A stretch of DNA of 64,000 bases from Oscillospiraceae bacterium (GCA_022835495.1 BQOK01000001.1:3658001-3722000); one strand, 5' to 3'; shown: positions 43,991-52,942, counted from the stretch's first letter. The notes: generated by a model from the sequence alone, not told the origin. Program-made: numbers and translations.

Positions 43991-44830
43991 TTATTTTTCC
44001 AGCCCCAGATTCTGCAATATTTCCCGGTAGCGCCGGGTCGCAAGCTCGCTGGGCTCGCCCTTTTTACAAAATTCCAGTTTCGCCAGCTTTGGCACCACTC
44101 GTTCTACCACCATCTGCCCCCGCCTTGTTTTGGCGCGCAGCGCTTCGAACGCCTGTATAAATCGCTCGTCCCTCCGCGCCTTTTCATAAAATGAGAGCAC
44201 ATAGACGTAATAGAACAGATTGTAATTTCGGAAGGGGTATTCCACCTGCATGAACAGCGAACCGATTCCGTAGTGGCATGGCCCCAGGGGCTTGCGGGTC
44301 ACCCAGTGGGCCAAAAGAAATTCCACCGCATCGTCCAGTGCGTTTTCCTGCGCGCTGCCCGAAGCATAACGAAACAGATCCAGCGCCAGCAAGGTGGGGT
44401 GTGGGTTGGAGGCCTCGGTTTCCGGGCCGCGCCCGTAGCTGAATTTGTTGCACCGCCAGCCTCCGTCCGCCCATCGGTCTGCCAGCAGCTGGCGAAAGGT
44501 GGCCTGCAGCCGCTCGTCCCCCGCATAGCCCAGCCGGCAGAGCGTCAAGGCCGCCCAAATGGTTTGGCAGGGGTAAATCGCCCCTTGGGGGTAAACGCGG
44601 AAGCGCCCATCCGGCCGCCAGGCGCCCAGGATCAGCTGCGCAGCGGCGGGCAGGGGAGGGTCGGCGGGTGAAAGGCCCAGCTCCAACAGATAATCCACAC
44701 ATTCCAGGGTGGAAAAAGGCGCGCCCTTGAGCAGGCGGCGGTCCGCCGTAGCCCAAAGCGCCCCGCCATTGTCCCCCTGGCGGGCCAGGATCGCCGCGAT
44801 ATCGGCAGCATAGCGCTCTTTAATTCCCAT
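43991..44830 (-). CDS. Terpene-cyclase/prenyltransferase-like alpha-toroid protein, unknown function
   Basis: A 279-residue protein. ATG at 44830 with GGAGGGG upstream. Several short helical repeats with Q/G-rich turns (ADRWADGGWRCNKFSYGRG, GAWRPDGRFRVYPQGAIYP) resemble the alpha/alpha toroid repeats of squalene-hopene cyclases and prenyltransferases. It is far shorter than a cyclase and has no DXDD motif. PCQTIWAALTLCRLGY and NYNLFYYVYVLSFYEKARRD are helix pairs. Such stand-alone proteins are usually annotated only as prenyltransferase-like. It may act as a ligand-binding or hydrolase-like protein; the function is not known. Confidence 0.65.
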   Translation of the reverse strand: MGIKERYAADIAAILARQGDNGGALWATADRRLLKGAPFSTLECVDYLLELGLSPADPPLPAAAQLILGAWRPDGRFRVYPQGAIYPCQTIWAALTLCRLGYAGDERLQATFRQLLADRWADGGWRCNKFSYGRGPETEASNPHPTLLALDLFRYASGSAQENALDDAVEFLLAHWVTRKPLGPCHYGIGSLFMQVEYPFRNYNLFYYVYVLSFYEKARRDERFIQAFEALRAKTRRGQMVVERVVPKLAKLEFCKKGEPSELATRRYREILQNLGLEK

Positions 44831-44923
44831 TCTGCTTTCCCCTCCGGCCGTGCTGCGGTGGCTCCGCAACAAAGCCTGCGCGTAGTCCGTTCCTCTTTTT
44901 TCTATTCTACACGCTCCCCGCCT

Positions 44924-44962
44924 AAAAGAAAACCCGCCTCTGCCATTTTGGCAGAAACGGGG
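44924..44962 (-). terminator. Terminator of the aldolase-TIM-LarA-TSUP operon
   Basis: CCCGCCTCTGCC / GGCAGAAACGGG stem (44933-44961), followed on the minus strand by TTTTCTTTT. It lies 34 bases after the TSUP stop. Confidence 0.8.
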
Positions 44963-44995
44963 CATTCTTTTCTGTGCGGGCCGCGGTCCTTGGGC

Positions 44996-45784
44996 TCAGA
45001 GCGCAAAGGTATACTGATACACATTGTACAGGCTGATGCCCATGATGACCACCATCAGCCCCATGAACAGTTTGTCCACGGCGCGGTTGTCCATGCGCTT
45101 GTTGAACACGCGCCCCAGCATGCCGCCGCCGATGCCGCCCGCCACCATCAACAGCAGGCTAAGCCAGCCAAAGGTGGGCACCGACCGGGTGACCAGGGTG
45201 GCCAGCAGGCTGGTCACCTGGCTGATCAGGATCACATACAGGCTGTTCTGGGCGGCGGTTTTGGTGTCCATGGAGAAAAAGAAGTAGAACACCACCAGGT
45301 TGATAGGTCCGCCCCCGATGCCCAAGAAGCTGGACATGATGCCCAGTACAAGCCCAATGGCCAGGCACACCCATGCCTTGAAGATGCGCCGGGTACGGAT
45401 GCGGCTTTTATTCAGGGTGTACAGCATGGTGGCCAGGGTGATCGCAAACAGGCACACGGCCTGCACCGCGCCCGCCGTTTCGGCAAAGCGCGCGCTGATC
45501 GCGCTGAACATCTGCTTGCCCACCACACCGCCCACGGCTGCGCCGATGGCCAGCGGGGTGCCCACCTTCAGATCGACCCTGCTGTCGCCCGCCCGCATGG
45601 ACTTGGTGACCGAATAGCAGCTCATAGCCAGCACCGTGCAGCCGGACAAAAAGCTCACGGTGGCCACGCTGTCCAAATGAAACAGGTCCAGCGTGGGCTT
45701 GATGATCACCCCGCCGCCAATGCCGCAGATCGCCCCTGCAACGCTGGCTAACAGGCTGATGATAAAATATGCGAGTACCTGCAT
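44996..45784 (-). CDS. TSUP-family (TauE/SafE) anion transporter, first copy
   Basis: A 262-residue membrane protein with about eight helices. The TSUP signature repeats are GAICGIGGGVIIKPTLDLF (about 17-35) and GIMSSFLGIGGGPINLVVFY (near 150), the paired G.GGG motifs of TauE/SafE proteins. Characterised members export sulfite, sulfoacetate and similar organosulfonates, or other organic anions. ATG preceded by GGGGAGGCGGGG. It is last in a unit with aldolase, TIM and LarA-like genes. The substrate is unknown. Confidence 0.85.
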   Translation of the reverse strand: MQVLAYFIISLLASVAGAICGIGGGVIIKPTLDLFHLDSVATVSFLSGCTVLAMSCYSVTKSMRAGDSRVDLKVGTPLAIGAAVGGVVGKQMFSAISARFAETAGAVQAVCLFAITLATMLYTLNKSRIRTRRIFKAWVCLAIGLVLGIMSSFLGIGGGPINLVVFYFFFSMDTKTAAQNSLYVILISQVTSLLATLVTRSVPTFGWLSLLLMVAGGIGGGMLGRVFNKRMDNRAVDKLFMGLMVVIMGISLYNVYQYTFAL

Positions 45785-45854
45785 CGGCCCCGCCTCCCCT
45801 CTTTATGGTACGCTTGCCCGCCTCAAGCCAATGGCCCGGGCGTTAAAGCAGCGG

Positions 45855-45886
45855 TTGCCGGGCCCAGAGGGCCCGGCAATTTTTTG
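45855..45886. repeat. GC-rich hairpin between LarA-like and TSUP genes
   Basis: TTGCCGGGCCC-AGA-GGGCCCGGCAA (45855-45879) followed by TTTTTT on the plus strand. For the minus-strand operon the T-run precedes the stem, so it more likely protects mRNA ends or modulates TSUP expression than terminates fully. Confidence 0.55.
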
Positions 45887-45891
45887 CTTTT

Positions 45892-47379
45892 TCAGCAGCA
45901 GCCGCAGGGGTGGTTGCCGTATTCGTCCATGCAGTCCTCCGCGGGGTTTTTCATGCACAGATGAACCGCGGCCAGCTTGAAGGTCTGGGGCAGCGCCAGG
46001 ATGTTCGGCGCGTCGCCCACAAACTTTTTCTTGGCGTCGGCCAGAGCCTCCTCAAAGGTCGCGCGGGTCTTCAGGCCCATGCTGCGGGCAATGCCCGGTT
46101 CCTCGGCGCCCACAATGTAAATGGAGCTGGTGTTCATCTCGGCGATATGGCCGCAGCTCATCATGGAAAAACCGTGGAACGGATGGAACGCATTGGCAAA
46201 CCGGTATTTGCGGATGTATTCCTCATTGGTGGCATAATACTCGCCCAGCCGGTTCATATCCGGCAGGATATTCATGTGATCGTGCTGGAACTCCTCCCAC
46301 TCCTCGCGCAGGTAGGGCCACAGCTCATCGTGGAAATAGCCGTTGCAGATGGAGGAACAGATGATCACACACCTGTCGCTCATCACCCGCTTAAAGCGCA
46401 GCACCTGGGCCGAGAGCGCCTGCATCATCATGATGGGGTTGGTGCCCATGCCGTCGCCGTAGTGGAATTTCTGGGGCATGCCGAACACCAGCACGTCGTA
46501 CTTTTTTTCGGCCCAATGCACATAGGTGCGCTTGTCGGCCAGCTTCCAGCTCTCGGGCATCATTTCGGCCGCATAACCGGAATAAATGGCGATCTGGCGG
46601 CTGTTGGTATCCAGCACGGCGTCGCAGCAGAAGAAAGGGTGCCCCATCTTTTCTTCCATCAGCATGCCGATCTCATTGAACTTGCTGCGCATCAGGCTGC
46701 CGCCGTTCACGGGGGTGAAGTCCGGCCGGTGCATGACCTCGGGCACATGGTGGCTGGCAATGCTGCGCCAGTTGGTAATGCCGGTGGCGCAGTGCTTGTA
46801 GCCCCCGGAATACCCGCCGTAAGGGTTCCCCTGCACATGGCCGATCAGGATGGGCAGGTCGGCCTCGAACACGGTCCTGTTCATGCACACCGGGTCGCCG
46901 CGCCTGGTGGTGCCCAGATCGATCATGTTGTCCGGGTCCTCCGAGTCGTGGCTGGTCATCTGGTGGGTGGGCCAGAATTCACCAAACAGCTCGTCGCCGA
47001 AAATGGCGCGGTAATCCTCCGGCTTTGCGCGGGGGTGCAGGCCATTGGAAATGATAAAGCGCACATCCTCTTTTTTCACGCCCGCGGCGTACAGCTCGCG
47101 CAGGATGTATTTGATCGAGAGCTTGCGGTGGCTGGTGGCCTGTTCGCCGCCCTTGACCCGGTCGGGCACAATGAACGCCACCTTGGCCCCGGGGAATGCC
47201 AGCTCGCTCAGCGGTTTCATGCCGATGGGGCGGCGCAGGCTTTCCAGGTAAGCTTGTTCCAGTTTGTCCTCGGGGATATAGGCCGGGTCGGCCACGGTGG
47301 TGCCCGGAATGAACACATCGGTGTTCGCCGGCAGTTCAGCGCTCAAAAGGCCCTGGCCATACTCAAAATCCAGTTTCAT
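45892..47379 (-). CDS. Divergent LarA-family protein, possible hydroxy-acid or aldonate epimerase
   Basis: A 495-residue LarA/DUF2088 relative. H115 (SNGLHPR), K195 (GGYSGGYKHCATG) and H211 (SHHVPE, 16 residues after K) align with the H108, K184 and H200 positions of LarA. The second acid/base histidine (H174 in LarA, ten residues before K) is replaced by asparagine, with H181 nearby. It ends in an unusual Cys-rich tail, HPCGCC. It may act on a sugar acid: LarA relatives epimerise several hydroxy acids. It lies between TIM and TSUP genes. The pincer cofactor genes are outside the window. Confidence 0.78.
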   Translation of the reverse strand: MKLDFEYGQGLLSAELPANTDVFIPGTTVADPAYIPEDKLEQAYLESLRRPIGMKPLSELAFPGAKVAFIVPDRVKGGEQATSHRKLSIKYILRELYAAGVKKEDVRFIISNGLHPRAKPEDYRAIFGDELFGEFWPTHQMTSHDSEDPDNMIDLGTTRRGDPVCMNRTVFEADLPILIGHVQGNPYGGYSGGYKHCATGITNWRSIASHHVPEVMHRPDFTPVNGGSLMRSKFNEIGMLMEEKMGHPFFCCDAVLDTNSRQIAIYSGYAAEMMPESWKLADKRTYVHWAEKKYDVLVFGMPQKFHYGDGMGTNPIMMMQALSAQVLRFKRVMSDRCVIICSSICNGYFHDELWPYLREEWEEFQHDHMNILPDMNRLGEYYATNEEYIRKYRFANAFHPFHGFSMMSCGHIAEMNTSSIYIVGAEEPGIARSMGLKTRATFEEALADAKKKFVGDAPNILALPQTFKLAAVHLCMKNPAEDCMDEYGNHPCGCC

Positions 47380-47433
47380 GGGTGGTTCCTCCTTTTCTCT
47401 CGGCCGGCGCGGCTTTTGGGCCGCGCTGGCTTG

Positions 47434-48270
47434 TCACTTGCCCAGGTACAGGCGGATGATCTCCAGGTATTCCTCGGGGTAAAAACCGATCTCGCCGGCA
47501 AACCGGGTCAGGGCGATCAGGCCGCCGTCGATCTCGGGGATGGAGGCCAGCATTTCGGCGTTGTCGGTTTTCAGGCCGCCGCCGTACGCCACCGGCAGCC
47601 CGCCCGTGCGCTCTTTCACAAAACGTGCGATCTTTTGGATGTAGGGCCGGTCGGCCGGGGTCTTGCCGGGGCCGATACTCCAGATCGGCTCGTAGGCAAT
47701 GGCCACCTGGGCCTTGTCCGCCCCTGCAAGGCCGACGTCCAACTGTTCGCCCAGCACCTCCTGCCAGCGCTCCTGCTCCTCACTCTTTTCGCCGATGCAG
47801 TACAGCACCTTCAGGCCCTGGGCCACAGCGGCCCGGATCTCCTGGTTCAGCAGCCGGTTTACCGCCGCGGTGTCGGTAACGCCCGCCTCGGCCAGAACGC
47901 CGTTTTTGTCGGCCCGCTCCTCGCAATGGCCCACCAGCACCCAGCCGCAGCCCATTGCCTTGGCAATGGAGGCCGGGCGGTTGGTTGTGAACGCGCCAAA
48001 GTTGCCGCCCACCGCTGTGTCGGCGCGGTACACGCCCTGGCAGCCCAGCTGCACCGGGCTGTTCTCACACAGGGCGGCCCCCGCGCTTAAAAGGTGCGCC
48101 TCGGGGAAGTACTGCACAAACTCCACCTCGGCCGGGTCATATTGCCTGAGGTCCTGCTGGGTGCTTTCCACGATTGCGCGCCCCCAGCCTTCCACCGGGG
48201 CCAGCCGGTTCACCCCGCCGTACTGGGGGGGAACGTCGAAGCGTTTCAGGTTCAAAAAGATGTATTTCAT
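47434..48270 (-). CDS. Triosephosphate isomerase-family protein
   Basis: A 278-residue TIM barrel. ATG at 48270 with AAAAAAGGAG upstream. Catalytic residues are kept: Asn/Lys in LNLKRFD, His in VLVGHCEERAD (usually GHSERR) and Glu in VAIAYEPIWSIGPGKTP. The phosphate loop is VAYGGGLKTDN, in place of the usual YGGSV. The changed loop and GHCEER suggest a paralogue specialised for this operon, not the glycolytic enzyme. It probably interconverts dihydroxyacetone-P or a related product of the class II aldolase encoded upstream. Confidence 0.83.
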   Translation of the reverse strand: MKYIFLNLKRFDVPPQYGGVNRLAPVEGWGRAIVESTQQDLRQYDPAEVEFVQYFPEAHLLSAGAALCENSPVQLGCQGVYRADTAVGGNFGAFTTNRPASIAKAMGCGWVLVGHCEERADKNGVLAEAGVTDTAAVNRLLNQEIRAAVAQGLKVLYCIGEKSEEQERWQEVLGEQLDVGLAGADKAQVAIAYEPIWSIGPGKTPADRPYIQKIARFVKERTGGLPVAYGGGLKTDNAEMLASIPEIDGGLIALTRFAGEIGFYPEEYLEIIRLYLGK

Positions 48271-48358
48271 GCGGCACTCTCCTTTTTTGTTGGGGTTGCA
48301 ACACACAGCGATTCCCGCGGCCGGAACGGGCTTCCGGCCGCGGGCGCCGCTTTTTTCT

Positions 48359-49513
48359 TCAGATTCCGGCTTTGCGGTAGCGCTCGGCCATCTCCGCCAA
48401 AGTCACGCGCTCCACCAGGGGGGCCTTGCCCACGCTGCCGAACTCCACAATCAGGGTTCCCACCACTTCCTTGACACCCCGCTCGATGCAATCCACAATG
48501 GCTGCCACATCCGCGTCGGGCACGCTTCCATACATCACGGTATCCATGATGGGGGGAAGGAAGGCCCGCGGGTCAAAAGCGCTCCTTTTTTCTTCCAGCA
48601 GTTTGTAAATGCCTCCCACCGACGGGCTGCTCTGCAGCTCGGGCCGGCTGCTGAACAGCTCTTTCATATTTCGGGTCACGGCCAGCCGGATATCAGTGTC
48701 CACATTGATCTTGCCGATGCCGCACCCCGCCGCCTCTTTCAGCTGAGCCAGCTCGATGCCGTAGGCGTTCTGGATGTCGCCCCCCAGGGCGTTGATCTCC
48801 TTTACGATATACTGGGGCACGGTGGAGGAGCCATGGCTCACCAGCACACAGAACAGCCCCTCGTGGCGCAGGCACTCCTTGGTTGCGATAGCGATTTCCT
48901 TGCGAAGCTTCGCTCCCTTGCCCTTATTGGCGCCATGCATGGTGCCGTAGCTGATGGCCAGCGCGTCCACCTTGGTCTTTTTCACAAACTCCACCGCGTC
49001 CAAGGGGTTTGTATAGGTGGAGCCGGCGCTGAACACATGGTCCTCCACGCCTGCCAGCACCCCCAGCTCGGCCTCCACGGTCACGCCGCGCTCGTGGGCG
49101 TATTTGACCACCTCGCGGGTGAGCTCGATGTTTTCTTCAAAAGGCAGCGACGAACCGTCGATCATCACGCTGGTGTAGCCGCCCGCAATGGCCGCTTTGC
49201 AGGATTCAAAATTGCGGCCGTGATCCAGGTGCAGCGCCACCGGGATGGGGCTGGCCTCACCATACTTCTTTACCGCGGCGCCAATGTTTGCGGCGCCCTT
49301 GATCTTATCTTCCAGCGTGGCATTCATAAAATCGGTGCGGCCGCCCATAAAGCCGTTCGCCAGGTCCGCCCCCTGCAAAATGGCGGGCGAACGGAACATC
49401 TCGTGCACCTCGATGGCCGCTTTTGCCTGGGCTACGGCGTTCACGTTGAACGCGCCCTGGGCGTATCCATATTTGTCGGTGGCTTCCAAAATCGCGCGCA
49501 AAGGTACCAGCAT
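48359..49513 (-). CDS. Class II (zinc) ketose-bisphosphate aldolase
   Basis: A 384-residue FBA-type aldolase, longer than the usual 285-310. The N-terminus YGYAQGAFNVNAVAQAKA matches FBA. VALHLDHGRNFE (about 91-102) supplies Asp and the first zinc His. SVMIDGSSLPFEENI, EAELGVLAGVEDH and CVLVSHGSSTVP hold further ligands, and KINVDTDIRLA is the phosphate loop. YGTMHGANKG stands where most have GT(A/S)HG. It cleaves a ketose-1-P or 1,6-bisphosphate to dihydroxyacetone-P and an aldehyde. It is first in the unit with TIM, LarA-like and TSUP genes and has a promoter upstream. Confidence 0.87.
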   Translation of the reverse strand: MLVPLRAILEATDKYGYAQGAFNVNAVAQAKAAIEVHEMFRSPAILQGADLANGFMGGRTDFMNATLEDKIKGAANIGAAVKKYGEASPIPVALHLDHGRNFESCKAAIAGGYTSVMIDGSSLPFEENIELTREVVKYAHERGVTVEAELGVLAGVEDHVFSAGSTYTNPLDAVEFVKKTKVDALAISYGTMHGANKGKGAKLRKEIAIATKECLRHEGLFCVLVSHGSSTVPQYIVKEINALGGDIQNAYGIELAQLKEAAGCGIGKINVDTDIRLAVTRNMKELFSSRPELQSSPSVGGIYKLLEEKRSAFDPRAFLPPIMDTVMYGSVPDADVAAIVDCIERGVKEVVGTLIVEFGSVGKAPLVERVTLAEMAERYRKAGI

Positions 49514-49608
49514 TGTTGTTTCCTCTCTTTTCTGTTCATTTGCCGCGCCGGGCGCAAAGAGCCCCGGCGGGCTTATCCCACACCGTCTGCGCGCCGTTTC
49601 CTGTGTTT

Positions 49609-49637
49609 AGGATAGCGCAAAACGGCGGCGGTTACAA
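49609..49637 (-). promoter_or_regulatory. Promoter of the aldolase-TIM-LarA operon
   Basis: TTGTAA (49637-49632), 17 bases, TATCCT (49614-49609), about 95 bases before the ATG. An ACACGTGT palindrome lies at 49658-49665. Confidence 0.55.
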
Positions 49638-49690
49638 GGGGTTTTGGCAAAACAGCTACACGTGTGTACATTTTCGTCCTTTTGCACAAA

Positions 49691-50773
49691 TCACTGTTCG
49701 GGCCGGGGCGGCACGCATTCCAGCACCGCAAGCTCCCCCTGCGGCACAAGGGCGTACTCTTTTACCCCGTGGGGCACGAACACCTCGGTGCCCTGCCGCA
49801 GCGGCAAACGTTCGCCCCCGCCCTCCAGCCAGCCGCAGCCGCGCTCCACCAGCAGAACCCGGAAGGGGTCGTTCCGGCGGCGGCAGCGCCCGGTGCACAC
49901 AAGCCGCACAAGCCCAAAATAGGGCGTTTTTTCCGGCCCCACCAGCACCTGCGCTTCTCCTCCCGGCAGCATCCGGGCTTCCGGCCGCAAAAAACAACGC
50001 TCCCGTACCGTGCCGGCGGGCAGCGCCCAGGAAAAATCAAAACAGTCCAGCAGCGCGTCCATGCCCGCGCCGGAGTGCAGGCTCTCGGGGGGCAGCTCGC
50101 TGCCGTCCGGCCGGATGCGTTCGGCCCGCAGGGTGATGTCGGTGGGCTCCTGGATCTCGGCCACCAGGCTGCCCGCGCCCAGGGCGTGGGGCAGCCCTGC
50201 GGGGATGAACACCGCATCGCCCGGCCTTATCTCGAACCGGTGCAGGCAGCCCAGGATGGCGGCCGTGTCCTGCGCTTCGATCAGCGCGCGGAACCGCTGC
50301 GGCGCTGTGCCCGGAACAAAGCCCGCCCAGACGTAAGCCGGCCCAGCGGCCCGGTCCACATCCAGCACGTACCACGCCTCGGTCTTGCCGTAGGGCCAGC
50401 CAAAGTACTTCTGTGCCTTTTCCCGGGTGGGGTGGGTCTGCACCAGCAGCCGCTGTGTGGAGTGGAGCAGCTTGAGCAAAAAGCCGGGGTTTGGGCCGAA
50501 TGCCGCTGCATTTTCCGCTCCCAAAAATTCCGCCGGGCGCGCGGTCAGGGCTTCGGCCAGCACTCCACCGCCGTCCTGGGGCAGAATGGCCGAACGGCTG
50601 TCGGCCGCGCCCTTCAGGGTGGACTGCACCACGCTGGCAACCCACATCTGGCTGGCGCCGGGGTGGCTGCCCGGCTGCTGCCCCAGAAACTGATCGATCA
50701 GTTCTCCCCCGGGCAAAAGATAGCTCACCCTGCACGGAGAAAGGCGGAAGGGCCGCTGCCACAAAGCGCTCAT
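49691..50773 (-). CDS. manA: Mannose-6-phosphate isomerase, class I
   Basis: A 360-residue zinc cupin. The ligands are Q and H in LVQTHPT, E in KTEAWYVLD and H in FIPAGLPHALGAG, as in type I ManA. GASQMWVASVVQST corresponds to the family's N-terminal WEV region, somewhat changed. It interconverts mannose-6-P and fructose-6-P in the cytosol. ATG overlaps the stop of the PGI gene (50770-50773), so both are made together. It connects mannose or ManNAc-derived sugars to glycolysis. Confidence 0.88.
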   Translation of the reverse strand: MSALWQRPFRLSPCRVSYLLPGGELIDQFLGQQPGSHPGASQMWVASVVQSTLKGAADSRSAILPQDGGGVLAEALTARPAEFLGAENAAAFGPNPGFLLKLLHSTQRLLVQTHPTREKAQKYFGWPYGKTEAWYVLDVDRAAGPAYVWAGFVPGTAPQRFRALIEAQDTAAILGCLHRFEIRPGDAVFIPAGLPHALGAGSLVAEIQEPTDITLRAERIRPDGSELPPESLHSGAGMDALLDCFDFSWALPAGTVRERCFLRPEARMLPGGEAQVLVGPEKTPYFGLVRLVCTGRCRRRNDPFRVLLVERGCGWLEGGGERLPLRQGTEVFVPHGVKEYALVPQGELAVLECVPPRPEQ

Positions 50774-52050
50774 CGGCTGCCTCGCGGCGGTTTTCCAAGC
50801 GCCGCAAACATGCTGCGCTTATATTCCTCCACGCCCTCCTGGTCAAAGGGATCCACCCCCAGCAGCTTGCCGCTGAGCGCGCAGCTCACCATAAAAAAGT
50901 AGAAAAGCTGGCCAAAAACGCGCTCGTCGATACGGGGCAGCCGCAGCTGCACGCAGGGCACCCCGCCCGCGTCATGCGCCTGCACTGTGGCCTTTTCGGC
51001 CGCCCGGTTGATGTTTGCAAAATCCATGCCGTCCAGATAATCAAACCCGTCGCCAAAAGCAGGGTCCGGCATTACCTCCAGCTGTGCGCCGGGGTCGTCC
51101 ACCATCAAAAAGGTTTCCATCATGCAGCGGCGGCCGTCCTGCATGTACTGGCCCATGCTGTGCAGGTCTTCGGTGTTGCTCATACAGGCAGGCAGCAGGC
51201 CCTTTTTGTCCTTCCCCTCGCTCTCTCCAAAAAGCTGCTTCCACCAGCTCTGCGCCCAGAAAAGGCGCGGCTCAAAGGCAGCCAGCATTTCCACGGAAAA
51301 GCCCTGCTTGTATATCGCCGAGCGAATTGCAGCATAGCGCGCCGCGGCCCCCCCGCTGGCTGCGTCAAGCTGTTTTTCCATATCCTCACCGCCCTGAAGG
51401 TAAGCCTCCACGTCCAGCCCTGCCACCGCGATGGGCAAAAGGCATACCGGTGAAAAGGCCGAGTAGCGGCCCCCGATCCGCTCGGGAAAGGGCAGGAAGG
51501 TATAACCGTTCTCGGCTGCGATCTCCTGCAGGCGGGAGCCGCGGGTGCCGGTCAGCACAATGCGGTCGGCCAATTCTGCGGGCGAGTAGCGGGCCGCCAT
51601 GGCCTGGCGCAGCACCCGGAAGTGGCTGCCGGGCTCCAGCGTTTCAAAGTTCTTGGCGATCACGTTGATGTAAACGCTTTTTCCCTGGATATGCCGCAGG
51701 ACCTTCTGCAGATAATGCGCCGAAAGGGTGTTGCCCGCATATACAATTTCGGGGCCGCCCGGCGCTTGCAGCGCTTCGATCATAGCCCGGGCCGCCTGGT
51801 TGGAGCCGCCCACCCCCACCAGCACGAACACCTCGGCATGTTTGCGGATCTCGGCCGCCTTTTGCCGGATCGGCTCCAGCTCACAGGCCGCCTCGCGGCA
51901 GTTCCGCCAGCCCGCAGCGCCCCAGGCCGGGTCGGCCGGTGTAAGCCCGGCCAGCTCCCCATAAAAGCCCTGTGCGCGGCGCACCTCGGCCTCCATCTCC
52001 CCCGGGTCCGCGTAACGCTCTGCCAGGGCCGTGTTCAAAATCAGGTTCAT
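50770..52050 (-). CDS. Glucose-6-phosphate isomerase family protein
   Basis: A 426-residue PGI-like double-SIS protein. ATG at 52050 follows AAGGGG. Family motifs are VLVGVGGSNQAARAM (about 70-84), GGRYSAFSPVCLLPIA (about 190-205) and the C-terminal GVDPFDQEGVEEYKRSMF with the ring-opening lysine. The phosphate loop normally SKSGTTTE(T/P) reads AKNFETLEPGSHFR, so two or three loop hydroxyls are changed. This may be a divergent PGI for a related sugar phosphate. It is co-operonic with manA. Confidence 0.83.
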   Translation of the reverse strand: MNLILNTALAERYADPGEMEAEVRRAQGFYGELAGLTPADPAWGAAGWRNCREAACELEPIRQKAAEIRKHAEVFVLVGVGGSNQAARAMIEALQAPGGPEIVYAGNTLSAHYLQKVLRHIQGKSVYINVIAKNFETLEPGSHFRVLRQAMAARYSPAELADRIVLTGTRGSRLQEIAAENGYTFLPFPERIGGRYSAFSPVCLLPIAVAGLDVEAYLQGGEDMEKQLDAASGGAAARYAAIRSAIYKQGFSVEMLAAFEPRLFWAQSWWKQLFGESEGKDKKGLLPACMSNTEDLHSMGQYMQDGRRCMMETFLMVDDPGAQLEVMPDPAFGDGFDYLDGMDFANINRAAEKATVQAHDAGGVPCVQLRLPRIDERVFGQLFYFFMVSCALSGKLLGVDPFDQEGVEEYKRSMFAALGKPPRGSR

Positions 52051-52210
52051 AATAAAAGCCCCTTCTTTCCATTGCCAAAAGCGCAATATTTCCCACCCTT
52101 ATTATAAAAGGCGCAGCCCGCCGCGCACAGTATGAAAAAGCTTCATACCCAGCGTTTTCAATCACAGACGGCCGCCCGGTAAACCTGCCGGGCGGCCGTC
52201 TGTGATTGTT
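52051..52210. terminator. Intergenic region with long terminator-like hairpin
   Basis: 21-base perfect arms (52159-52179 and 52188-52208) around an 8-base loop, ending the NagB-NagA-TSUP unit. T-tracts are weak. Otherwise no gene. Confidence 0.7.
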
Positions 52211-52942
52211 TTATCCAAAGATAAGGATGTAAAGCCCCATACCCAGCATGAAGCCGTACACCAGCCTTTTGATGGTGGTCAGGGGCAGCCGGCGGAACAC
52301 CGAAAGGCCCAAGCCGGTGCCCACCGCCAGGCCCGCCACGGCCGCCGCGCTGAACCGCAGCACCTCCCGGGTCACGTTGCCCAGGCGGATGTGCATTACC
52401 AGCAGCGCCATGGTGGTGATAATAAAGAACATCTGGGTCGTGGCGGTATATTCGCGCTTATCCTCCAGCGCGTTCAGGTAATAGGCCACGATGGGCGGCC
52501 CGCCGATGCTGAACATGCCGCCCGAAAGCCCCGCTACCGCCCCGGCGATCATGCCGTTGCTGCGGGTGGGGCGGATGCGCAGCCGCTCACTGAAAAACAA
52601 AAAATAGACCGCCAATACCATCAGCGCCGCACCCAGCACGCGCCGCAGAAACGTTTCGGTGCTGCTTTGCAGGATCTGCACCCCCACCCAGTTGGTGCAC
52701 ACGGCCACCACGCAGGGCCATACCAGCTGCCGCCAGTTGATGAATTTCCAGTAGCGCACGGCAATTGTCACGGTCATGAAGGTGGCGGTGATAAGCTCCA
52801 CCACCGTGGCCGTTTTAAAGGGCAGCAGCAGCGGCCACAACGCCATGCAGGTGACCGCGTAGCCGAACCCGGTGGTGCTCTGTACAAAGCTGCCCGCCAA
52901 GGCAATCAGCGCCACCAGCAAAAACAGCAGCGGCCCGCTCAT
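52211..52942 (-). CDS. TSUP-family (TauE/SafE) anion transporter, second copy
   Basis: A 243-residue, eight-helix TSUP protein. SFVQSTTGFGYAVTCMALWPLL (about 18-39) and GLSGGMFSIGGPPIVAYYL (about 135-153) are the duplicated motifs, the second with the family's GGPP. It differs clearly from the copy at 44996, so the two are not a recent duplication. ATG overlaps the nagA stop (ATGA), so it is translated with nagA and likely handles an anion linked to aminosugar catabolism. The substrate is unknown. Confidence 0.85.
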   Translation of the reverse strand: MSGPLLFLLVALIALAGSFVQSTTGFGYAVTCMALWPLLLPFKTATVVELITATFMTVTIAVRYWKFINWRQLVWPCVVAVCTNWVGVQILQSSTETFLRRVLGAALMVLAVYFLFFSERLRIRPTRSNGMIAGAVAGLSGGMFSIGGPPIVAYYLNALEDKREYTATTQMFFIITTMALLVMHIRLGNVTREVLRFSAAAVAGLAVGTGLGLSVFRRLPLTTIKRLVYGFMLGMGLYILIFG

